DNA of 64,000 nt from Apostichopus japonicus (lineage: Eukaryota; Echinodermata; Holothuroidea; Aspidochirotida; Stichopodidae), in assembly GCF_037975245.1 (NCBI RefSeq), contig NC_092563.1, positions 1,577,001 through 1,641,000 on the forward strand, read 5' to 3'. Below, one piece after another: positions 23,222 through 35,400 of this stretch (positions are counted from its first letter, which is position 1; the number at the start of each line of letters is the position of its first letter). The translations under genes were made by a program, and so were the position numbers. Under the pieces are notes generated by a model, which was given only the letters and a program-made list of their open reading frames with translations, was not told the DNA's origin and did not search any database.

Positions 23222-23316
23222 GCTGGCTGTGGAACAGGTGCTTTATTACTTGCATGCAATTTTTTCCTCAACATTCCTTTCAGAGAGTTTAACATTCATT
23301 GGAGATCAAATTCACA

Positions 23317-23437
23317 ATGATAAGGAGAAAGAGACAATATATGGGATGGAAATACTTCATACAGCCAGGTTTTGTAGTACCATGTGCAGTAATAGTGATT
23401 GCTTTTCTGTGTAACTCTGACCTTGGATATGGAAATA
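23317..23437 (+). CDS. exon 1: signal peptide
   Basis: Encodes 40 residues plus one base (phase 1). A basic N-terminus (RRKR within residues 3-6) precedes a hydrophobic core of V, A, I, F and L at about 20-32, a normal secretory leader. The donor is A|GTAAGT. A longer open frame in another register at 23229-23414 is a shadow. Confidence 0.7.
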
Positions 23438-26400
23438 GTAAGTTGATTTTTTATCCTTATAGATAGGACTCTTGACTGTATTGTTAGGTAGGCCCAAGTC
23501 TGAAATTTCCATTTGATATCTCCATTACCTATTGTCTAATTTCCACTTTCATTGAATGACAAAACAAAATATATATCTCTATGCAACAACAGTTTCAACA
23601 GTGTTACTATAAAACCATTGCATTCATGGGCTTTGAATTTGTTATCTTTTCATTCATCAACTAACCTAGAATAAGGCAGATGTAGACCTAAGTTCATTTA
23701 ACATCATACTTATAGCCAGCAGATAATGAAAAACAATCGCTGGCATTTTTCTGATAGTGCAAGATTAATGTTGGTTTTGAATTAATACAAGGGGAAAATG
23801 CAAACTGTGGGAATTGGGGTTAAGCCAGGAGATATTTATGCACCAGTTAACTTACTTTTGCAACTTGCTAAACTTTTGGAATTCTAGGCCTGCATTTTGT
23901 TATGGTTCATAGTCTGTTAGGACAGCTTAGGAGAATTCTTTGGCTAATGCATTTGTTTGAGGTAATGTGTGGTTATTATCTTAACAAAATCATACAGGTG
24001 ATATGTGTAAGAAAAGATTTACCAATACTTTATTGGCCGAGTACGTCATGTTAGATGAGTCCAATGAAGACCTAACTGAGCGAACGGTACACTTTGGATG
24101 TGGCTTTGGTACTCACTTTGATGATGAGGATCCCACTCAACCTGGATTTAACTTTCCACACAAAGCGATTCATTGCAGTCTAGGCGTTTGGAATGACTCC
24201 ACTCCTTCTTGTATCATACGTAAGTTATGCAAACTATTGTTAATTACCTTTTCTATTAATTAATATATCTAGCTTTATACAGAATGTGATGCATAAGAAT
24301 GAACTCTCTGTGTTGATAAATATCCTCTCCAAATATGAAAAGGGAGGCGCAAATCCAGAATTAATAATTAATCCTCGGGTGGGTGCTAATACTAAATTTA
24401 AATCAGGTGGACCAGTTGCTCTTGTGATAGGGTGGTGCCCTTGGTAGGCTTCTTTGATGTCTTCTAGGCTTGTAGAGTGTGCTAATAATTATGGAATAAA
24501 TCTCATGTATTATGTCACAGATGAGTGTTATTGTTTGAGCGGCACAACAGCTCATCTTCGGCAAAAACAAGGACACCAATGTCAAAAAGGCATCAGTTTG
24601 TGGCGCCCTCCAGAGAATCAGTTCAAAACAGAAAGGAAGGGAATAAAAATGATTGAATATTGATTTGTTTTTTTTTTCCCTTTCTGCATAGCCTATAACA
24701 TGTATCTTTATACATTAGAGACCATGAATTACAGGAATGTAGTTGTGTGGCAAGGAGACCAACTGCAAATAGATTTCTTTACGGTAAGCATGTAAATTCT
24801 CTGTCAAGGTCAGCTTTTCTTGTCTTGTGATCGATTGACCGCATATCGGATTGATAAAATTAGGATGCATGCATGAAGTTTAACATACAAATTGAGGCCA
24901 CTATGGCACCATCCATAAGGCTCAATCAACAACTCCTTCAACTTGGTGGAGGTCATTAAAAAATAGAGGCTTTACCTAACCCCACAAGGAACAAGTGAAA
25001 ATTTGTTTTACAAAAAAAAAGAGGATTTATATGCTGGTCACCGGCTGCAGGCTTCCTTTGTTATACACCAACTACCTGGGCAACTTAATCAACTAGGGAA
25101 ATAATATGGTAGGGTAGGGTACAGTGTTTGTTAACTGTAACTGATGAAGTAGCTTGCTTTCACATCTATTTCTTCCTGTATTCAATTTGTTTCAATATCA
25201 AGTAGTGTCACATACATGATATTGATGAATCGGAAAAAAATTATAAGTTAAATATTAAATGAGTCACCTATATAATGGATCCCCTTTAGGATCATAGGTA
25301 CAATAAATGCATACTTTGCTCAAACAATGGCAGAAGAATTTATTTTCCACTATACTGTTAATGATGTATTAATTATATCCTACAACTTTTAGATCCAGTT
25401 TTTAATAGTGTCTTTAAGAGAATGGTAAAAAAAAGTCATCTTGCCCTGTATCATATGTAGCCTCTATTTTAGTTACAATCTTCTTTGTACAAAAGTTTTC
25501 TTCTTTTTTGTAGAAAGGGAAGTCCTTGATACTAAGAGGGCCCTATGTTTACAAGGAAAGTGGTGAAAAACTTGAGAATTCTACACTCACCAAATATATT
25601 GTGAAACCACGAGGTGTCTATTCCTTTAGAGCTGAGTGAGTAAATCTTGATTTGGTTTTATCATTTTTGGAACATTGGTATGAATGATATATTTAAATTG
25701 TTATTAGTTTACTGCAAAAAGAAAAATGTGTTTTGCCTCTAGGATACAAAGTTCTGTATAACTATATGAATACTTCATTTAATGCATGATTTGACTGGTA
25801 AATACCACATTCTAAAGGATCTCAATTAAGGTTTAAAAACATTTTGACTAACCTTGTAAGGGATATTTATGTTATCAGAGACCTGGCTGATGGCTGTGAC
25901 TAAGTTTATCCCCGGGAGGTATTGTGTCATTAAGATTTACAGCCAAAATGCAACATTTTGAGCCAAAGTCTTTACAATATATAGCACTTTGACTAATATA
26001 AGTACAGATAGGATCACCTGGACACTGAGCAATTCTATAGCATTCTCAATCTACCCATACGCCTGTCTCGATAATGCTGGCACATTGCCACTACATAGCA
26101 AACTCACTATACTAGATCTGACTAGTTTCCTGGATTAAAAGTTTTTAATACACAAAAGCTTGTTCACTTGTGCAAAAGTCGAGCCAGCTTGCTATCACCA
26201 ATAGTAAAATCACTGTCTTATGTACTCTAATGTGACAACTGAAAGGGCCAGTAGTTATTCACACAGAGACATTTAGTCTTTTCTTATGATCCTCAATGGC
26301 TGGGATAATTAAGAAGATCAAAGCCTCTAGGAATATACTTTTGATAACTTCTAGCTCCCTTTTAGCTCATGCTAAAATGTGTATGATCTTAAAGCTTTTC

Positions 26401-29400
26401 ATTAATAGCTTTGGAAAATCTCTTTTGCTTGGCATTTATAGCTTCTGTGAAAACCTTAATAGCAATGTAATTTGCTGTGGAGGTGTAATGATGGAAGGAA
26501 TTTTAGAGGCAGTACGTTGCACAGCAAGATCCATCACTCTTAATGTACTTTAATGCTTAAAGTTGGTCCCTTTATAACTAAATGTCATCTTTGTTGCTGC
26601 TGTCAATGAAAAAATAATTATTTATTTTTTAAGATGGAGAGGCTATCCTACAGTTGAGGACACTGGCTACTATTACTACCTCGACACTGAGAAATATTGG
26701 GATGATAGTGAAAAGAAGTGGATGCCCAGAAAAAGATATGAGTACTTTTACGTTCAAGTCTATGGTAACTAAATAATTAATTAATTAAATAATTGTTCAG
26801 TAAATTAATTTAAGACATATTGAGAGAAGATATGTTGATATCATCTACAAAAAAAAAGTGAGTTCTAGCAATATTACTACAATTACTGTATTCTGGTTTT
26901 CAAGATGTTCACCGTGAAAATATATCTTAACCGCAGGAATGCTCCTTGCAGGCTATATTGAGGATTAGGGGCCTCCTCGTTGCAGAAATGTTAGAAATTC
27001 TAATTAACTCAACCGAAACATTTTCTTTTAAATTCACTATCTGCAACAGAGTATACCCTTGCATGACATTCGCCACACCATTTGTTCGTGGAAAACTTGT
27101 AATATAATGAAAATATGTCATTTGAGGCTGTAAATCTATTATGCTTTCCCATGGAGCTTTGTGTTGTATCTGATGAACTGACGTACTAGTATGTGTATTA
27201 AACTAAGTAGTTCAGTCAAGTTTAATTGATGAACCTGGAGTCGTTTAAAGGGTCATTCTCCAAATTTTAAAAGTGTTATAGTAATACTACCTAAACTGAT
27301 AGCAGTGTTTTGTTATAGTCTACAACAAATCAAATTTAATTCTGTTCCTTTTAAGTCATACTTTAGTTAAGTTTAGTATCTATAAGTAAGTTCGATATTA
27401 ATTGTGTATGGTATCATCATTTGATCATGAAACCTTCTTCAGTATGTCAGGTGGGCCATGATTTCATACTGCCAGTATTAATTTATCCTTTTCAGGACCA
27501 ATCGACGGTCAGTGGAGTGAGTGGACTGCATGGAGCAGCTGTGACAGCACGTGTGGTGAGAGCAGCCGTTTCCGATCACATTCCTGTGACAATCCAGCAC
27601 CTGAAAATGGAGGGGATTATTGCCCAGGCCCTTGGAATGAAACAGAAATATGCAACGTTGACCCTTGTCCTGTGGATGGCAACTGGGCCCCATGGTCAGC
27701 ATGGTGGACTTGCACAAAATCTTGTGGAGGAGGCAGTCAAACTCACACCCGTACCTGCACCAACCCTGCACCCGTCTGGGGAGGGCTCGATTGTGGTGGA
27801 GAGAGTGAAGAAACCACAGGGTGCAATACCAACCCATGTCCTAGTAAGTGCCTAGTGTTCATACTTACGTTGTAGAGTTTTTGTGTAGAGTTTAGGTAGA
27901 GTTTCGTGTATAGAGCCTTTTGATCACTTACATGTAAGTATGCCTAGAGCATTCTGCATGAGGAGGGGCATTGATCAGATTAGTAACTCTTGTCTGGGAA
28001 GGGACACTACTTGCATCAGCCTTTTAGACTGATCATGCCCGTTTCTTGAGTATGGGACAGTGCTTAGATTAGTAGCAGCCCTTCCTAGTGTATTTTGCAG
28101 AGGCTGCAGAACAGGGTTCAATCTGGGGTGCGGGCACAAACTTCAAAGAGCAGGGACACATGTGACTTTAATTGGAAGGTGCCAAACTACAAAATCACCT
28201 CAAAATTGCAGAAAAAATGGATCCTCTAGGCATTCGGTTTGTCAACAAAACGTCACTTTAAAGTTTTTTTTTTTTTTTAATTTACCTAACAAAAGGGCAT
28301 ATTTGACATAACAAAAGGACACATTTTCAGTAGAAAGGGTACTTTTCATGAACAAATGGAAATACTTGTAATTTATGCTTGGGGCACTTTTGATGATTTC
28401 ACAAAACTGGGGTAAGGGGGGGGGGAGAGTGGGAACGTGTACCCTGTGTTCCTTTGGCTCCATCAGCCCTGACCAACAAGTTCTCAACCCTTCATATCTT
28501 TTTCCACATCTGAATACCTATTTCTCCTCTAGGCATTCGGTTTGTCAACAAAACGTCACTTTAAAGTTTTTTTTTTTTTTTAATTTACCTAACAAAAGGG
28601 CATATTTGACATAACAAAAGGACACATTTTCAGTAGAAAGGGTACTTTTCATGAACAAATGGAAATACTTGTAATTTATGCTTGGGGCACTTTTGATGAT
28701 TTCACAAAACTGGGGTAAGGGGGGGGGAGAGTGGGAACGTGTACCCTGTGTTCCTTTGGCTCCATCAGCCCTGACCAACAAGTTCTCAACCCTTCATATC
28801 TTTTTCCACATCTGAATACCTATTTCTGTACTACATTCTCAGTATGAGACACCTTACCAATAACTATCTCTAATCTCTCTCTCTTTCTCTCCAGTTGATG
28901 GGGGCTGGGGTTCATGGGATGACTGGAGTGCCTGTACCGTGCAGTGTGGAGGAGGGGGAACACGTCAGAGGATTCGTTACTGTGACGACCCATCTCCTGA
29001 GTACGGCGGCGACTACTGTGTTGGTGATAGCTACGAGACAGAGTCTTGTGGGGAACAAAGCTGCAAAGGTTTGTTATGATTTGTTGCTCGCCTTTAGCTC
29101 TTTGTTCCTCTGTCAACATCTTGCTATTGTAATATTAACAATTCGTAATTACCCTCTAACTTGATGTATTGTAATCCGCTGGGGGTATACAATATACACG
29201 TGATACTCATGTGGAAGCTAGCCTAAATCATTTTCAAATTCACACAATGATCATCTCTTCAACCTGTTTACGGTTCTTTTAGAACTGTCATGATTGCATG
29301 GCTACCATGTCTATCATTCCCAGATATATTACCATTAAAATTACACCTAATAATATAATTCACATTTAATTCCCAGTTCTTCACCATCTGAACTAGAATG

Positions 29401-32400
29401 TTTGCAAGAAACTGTTGAAATGTTTCATTTCTTCCACACCACATGGATCCACTTCTGACGGTGTCTAGGGCCCAGAGGAGGGGTCTAATTATTACCCAAC
29501 TGCATATAAAAAAAATCACCTGACTGAACGTTTTCCACCGTCTAAACATTTTTATCCCTACTGACGATAGTGGAGGGGAGGGAGGGGGAATCACCCTCTA
29601 TGCTTCCCCTATGCACACATCACTGCTTGTATCTGTAACCTTGATAATGGAAGTCATACAGGCTTTCCTTGGAGACATGTTTTTTTTTTTTTTACTGTTT
29701 GCACATTACTTAGGAGATTTTACCTACTCGTCTTTGTTTTAACTCTCATAATATAAGTCGATGGCAACTGGGCCCAGTGGAGCTCTTGGAATGAATGCTC
29801 AGTCACATGTGGCTTTGGTGTCACCAGCCGAAATCGGACTTGTTCTGATCCATCTCCGACAAGCGGAGGAAGGGACTGTCCTGGTCATCTCATTGTCAAT
29901 AATTATTACCAAGCAGAAGATTGCATGGAGCTTCTAGAATGCCCCGGTAATATATGATTAATAAAAGAATTACTGAAGCGTATTTATGATGAATTTAATT
30001 TCATGTTGGAAGCCGCCATCAATGTTTTCCGGACATGTGTGGGGTAATTGATGTCTATTTATTTTACACAGAAAAGTTGTCAAGTTGTCTTTGCTCTCAT
30101 CATATCTTATCAAATTAAAAAACTGCTCCTTTGTATTGTACAATTAATGGTTAATTCTTGTGTTACTTTTGTCCTTGTTGCCCAAATTTGTTTAAATTTT
30201 AGTGGATGGAGGGTGGACTGAATGGCCACCGTGGACTAATTGTTCGGAGCTCTGCGGGGGAGGCTTTCAGTTTCGTAACAGGTCTTGCTCTAACCCTCCT
30301 CCCAGCTCTGACGGTGCTGATTGCCATGGTAACACAACTGAAACCAGAGAATGTAATGTGCAACCTTGTGGTGGTATGTGCTATAATTATAATCATTAAC
30401 TCATTCTTTATATTCAAATTAAAACATCGATACCAACTTTTAATTAAGTAGCCTTGTATACTACTACTGAAATTTCAAGTCGGTTAATAGGGAGCTAGCC
30501 CTTTCTCATTTGCATCTGAACGAGGAGTTTTTTTAGAAAAGTGGAGACAGAGCTAGTAGCTGATCGAGATAACAACCGGCAAGTTTTCTGTTTCCTGTAA
30601 AAAAATATTTAGTTTAGAATATCTGCACACTGTAGCCATTTAGAAGGATTTTGATTTTTAGCCTAAAATTGACAGCAAGTTTAGTTTAACCATATATCTA
30701 TAAATAAAACAAAACTATTAAGTAAACTTTAAAAGCACCTTTATAAAAACAAATGTGTATCGTATAGATGGACTAGTCCACCCACACACCTCAGTCTCAA
30801 TATGTAATATAACACAGTGTAAGTCAGCATGTTTTCGTCCTCATAGTCTTGCAAATGTAAAACAGTATACCTTCCTCATACAGTTCTCATTTTCTTAATG
30901 TACAATCCTATGTAACATATTGGCTAGAATATATGGCAACTTACTCATAGCAGGAAAACTAACTGATTCTTGCTATGAAAGTACTTATTGTTTCTTCTTT
31001 CCTTCTCCTCCCCCACTCCCCCCCCTCCCCCTGGACATATCAGTCAACGGTCTTTGGGGTCAGTGGGCATCGTGGTCCACCCCTTGCTCTGTGACCTGTG
31101 GTGAAGGAGTTTTACACCGATCCAGAAAGTGTGATGACCCTCCTCCCACTTTCGGCGGGGAGGACTGCATCGGCATCAGGGAGCAAGCGAAGATTTGTAA
31201 AGACAGACCTTGTCTCAGTAAGTCAGAATTAATTCAAAGGAGAAGAAACTTCATTGTACTGTGATACTAATTACAAACAGAATATTTGAACATTGGTGCA
31301 GCACTTTTGAGTCTAGTACTTAATTCATATGCAAAATCATCATGTCAATTTCTATAAACACTGTAATTAAATCATGTAAAATACCTTGATTCAAAAAAAC
31401 AAATGCATATGATTAACAAGCAAAATGTATCAAAAGTTATTTTTAAAATCCATATTTTGCCGCTTAAACTTGTATTTAATTGGTTTAAATAGGACATCCT
31501 GAAATTGTCTTCTAAAATTTATATGCAAATTATAGATGGTGAGAGGTAGTATTTGGGAGACTTAGGGTTACAGGGAACATAAATGTTCTGTACATCTGTG
31601 CATTAAGTGAACCAAGTCAAGATTGCAGAAAGGGCTAGTTGATAGAGCAAATAAACACGATATTTTGGAAGTGGTGATAGTATGTTTTTCTGTGGTAAAG
31701 TGAAATGCATAGTATGCATTACCTTAGTGTGCCCACTGGTTCTTTCAAATAGACAATTAGTATATCCTATATTCTGGCACAAAACTTCCTTTCGATAGAC
31801 AGGAGGGAGAGAATGCATGGGAGGAAGTGGGGTGTAAATTGTGGAGAAAGGGGAGGAGGACCCTTTGTTATGGTTATCACCTAGCTATACCTACTAACTA
31901 AGAATAGGGATCATCTCGACGAGATTAACACTGGTGAGGTCTGGTCGTTCACAGATGGAGGTTGGACAGAATGGTCTCCATGGTCAATCTGTTCTGCTAG
32001 CTGTTTAGGAGGTGTCCAGGCAAGGTCCAGATCATGTACCAACCCAAGACCTGGACCTAATGGTCTAGATTGCCCAGCTAAGGATCCCATTTCTCAGTGG
32101 AGACGGTGCAACCAGCAACCCTGTCCTGGTTAGTTTATGTTACACATTTGGCTCACTAGCGAATCTTGCGCAGACGTGTTTAATATTTGATGGACTATAT
32201 TTCTATGACACAGGTACTGTGAATTTGTTGTCCTATATTAATATCTTGATATTCCCATGTGGTGGTTGTAGTATTGGCCGGAATTAACCTTAGTGGGGAT
32301 AATAGTCTAGTATAAATTAAGAATTGTATCATTCTGCAAGGACAATCTTCTTGTATCCTTCAATGCAAGCTTTAAACAATAACACATGCATGGCCAGTAG

Positions 32401-35400
32401 TTGTTTTCAACAGCTGAGCAGTTGTTGGACTTGGAATTTGACATAGCAATATGAAATCATTGTAGAATTGACTCGTTAGAAAGAACTAAAGAAATATGAA
32501 TTAACCAAACATGAGGACATAATGGATTATATATGTTTACGTGTTTGACAGTTCATGGCCGATGGGGGCAGTGGACTAATTGGACATCTTGCAGTGCGAG
32601 TTGCGACGGAGGTTTCCGCTGGCGAAATAGAAATTGCTCAAATCCGGCTCCGTTATGGGGTGGCGACGAATGCCGTGGGAAAGAACTTCAACGAAAGAGA
32701 TGTAGCAGTCACCTATGTCCTGGTAAGTAGCTGTTAGTATAAATGTCATGGACTTACCATTGAAGGAAGGTAGGTTACTTGTTATAAAAGAATGAACCAG
32801 CATTCTCTGACATTATACCATTGGTTTGTAGAGTTGTATTCGTCATGGCAGGTAAAGGGAGTGCCTCGCTCGATGTTGCATCTACCTAACACTGTACAGT
32901 GCTTTATGATTTTAATATTCATCTTTGTTGGAAATATCTGATTATGACATTAATAACTGAGCTGACGTGCATATTAATTATGTAACGATCAAACTAATTG
33001 TTGCACCTACCGCTTGCTGTACTGCCTTTACAGATTACCTGTTACCTTGTCAGGATCGCGATCATTTTACTTTCAATTCATCCCGCAGACTTCTGAGAAT
33101 ATCATGTCTCAAACGTGTAGCAGGAAAAAGTCCTAGTTCCTATTTTCTGTCATTTCTGTATGTGGTTTATCTCACTTTAGAAAGAGTGCTTACTTACCCT
33201 TTCAGATTCTAAAAATTGCATTGGTGCACTTTTCAAAACTGAGAAAAACTTGTCATTTTCCGCAGCCAATTCAATGAAATTACAGGACAACTGCCAACTT
33301 GCCCTTTTCGATCCTTAATTCAAGTCTTGGCGCACACTGTCTGGAGTCATTGAGGTGTTTTCCTATTTTAATCTTGCAGTTTTTGCGCTGACAGAAGGAA
33401 TTGAATTCATTCCGTTTGATACTCACATCAATGCCAGCTGGAGTCAGCCATTGGATTATGTTTGGCCGATTCTCTACTACAATGTACACATCAGATTACA
33501 GTAAGGAATAGTTTTGTCTCTTGAAGCATAATCACTTCTTTATTTTCTTTGAGTCAAATTTATTCATCACCATTGGATGGTCATGAAAGTTTCGGCTGGG
33601 TGGCAATATTTTTTAAAGGTCTCTGTCAAAATGGACAAAGAAGATGATGACAAAATGATTGATTGATTAATTCAGTGTGTGATTAAAGCGGAATATGTTT
33701 GATTGCTGTGTTAATGAAGCTTAAACATTTTGTGAAAGTGTTAGGTAAATATTATGCAATAACAGACTGAAGGACATCATTATTGCAATTAAGCTCAATT
33801 TGTATGCTCTTCCTGTGTAAAATAGTTTATCCAGTGATAAAATTTATATTCTCTGTAATGCTTTAATGTAATGTTGAGTAATGTTGGTAGATTAGCAACA
33901 TTCCATATATGCAGTATATTACATTTGTAATATATCAAAACAATCGGAGTAAATAAAATCTCAAGTATTAAACCTTTTTAAGATGAATAAACATTTTCCA
34001 TCATGGCCTAACCAGTCCATAAACTGTGTTTACTAATGGAATAATGTATACTTTATCTGGCAACAACAATTAACTTTCAAACAACCATATATAGAGGAAG
34101 GGAAAAAATACCTTTTTAGATGTGGTGGAAAATTAGCAGTTTCTACAGTACTACCAAAAGAACAATCGATTTGAAAATGGATTGTTGAAATTTCAGTCAT
34201 GCCTGTGGGGCTAAGCACTTCACCTACTGCGATGCCTAACTCCCCACCCCCTCCTTCCCCCCCCCCCAATCTCATTTTTCCCAGTTAGAATGCAAGTCAC
34301 ATTTATTCAGTGTTTAGCTGTGATAATTATGTGTACTTTAGAGGAAGCGCACCACCTATGAGGAAGAAACTTTGGCAAAGTTTAGAATATTTTTTAGAAT
34401 TTCAGCATACTACATATTTTAGGGGGAATATACAGATCACTTTCAAAAGAGCAAACCTAAACAATCTATCTTTCTGCTGTAGTTTTTTGATTCGTAATTG
34501 TTTCAAGTTCTTGCCCAGGCGCCTACATCGTTGGATTTCGTTTCGTCTACAGGACTAGCAAACGGAATTCAGACAAGACGATTCTCTACAACAAGGCAGA
34601 TGGTTACCATTATACTATCTACAACCTCTCAGACTTTAAAACCTACGCCACAAGAGATAATGACACATTCACAATTTCTCTGCCATTCCTGCAACCATTT
34701 AGCAGCTATGAGCTCTGTATCTCCACAAAATACAACCATACACAAGAAAGCCTTCATTCAGAGCTTGTGACGGTAACCACACTTAAGTATGGTGAGTATC
34801 GGTAACTTACATAGTAAGTACAAACATGTTGAGTATCATTATAGTAACACATGAATGTGGCAGACTAATCATACAGTGTCTTTCAAAGAAAGTCATTTTA
34901 TCTGAGCTTGCTTAAACAATAGAATTAATCAAGAAGAAAATGAGATGATTTGTCCACTCTTGAATAAATCTTGCTGGACTCTTGGAACTTTGCTGAGTCT
35001 GTGCAAGAGGAATGTTTACCTTGGCTTGACATTAATTCAACATAGTCTTTTATTTCTGCCCTGAATGTGTTTTCCATACTATTTCTCCCAGCATATCCAG
35101 CCCCTCCAACAGATGTAAGAATAGAGCTTGCTGACTTTGAATTAGAAAGAGAGCATAAGGTATCAAACTCCTCCAGATGAGATGAAGCTTAAAGTTGTTT
35201 CCTTGATGTTTGGTTCTGCATCAGTTATTTCTTGGGTCTTTTGAAGAATTAACAAGTGCTGATCTACTAAAAAAAATTAAGTTTGATAATTTCTTGACAT
35301 TTGAAACTGTTTCATCTACTTCCTGCTATTAATAATTATTTTACAGCTCATATAACCATTTTGCCTCTGTATCGTTCCTATTCTTTGAGTTTATGTTGGA

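Noticed and set aside
22737-23292. Overlapping open frames of 172 and 175 residues on both strands
   Set aside because: They are translations of a 15-bp minisatellite with no stop in some frames; the residues are a 5- or 10-residue repeat with no protein character.
27478-27837. 119-residue minus-strand open frame and a 144-residue plus-strand frame
   Set aside because: Both are shadows of the two-repeat TSP1 exon, whose own frame has the domain motifs and splice sites.
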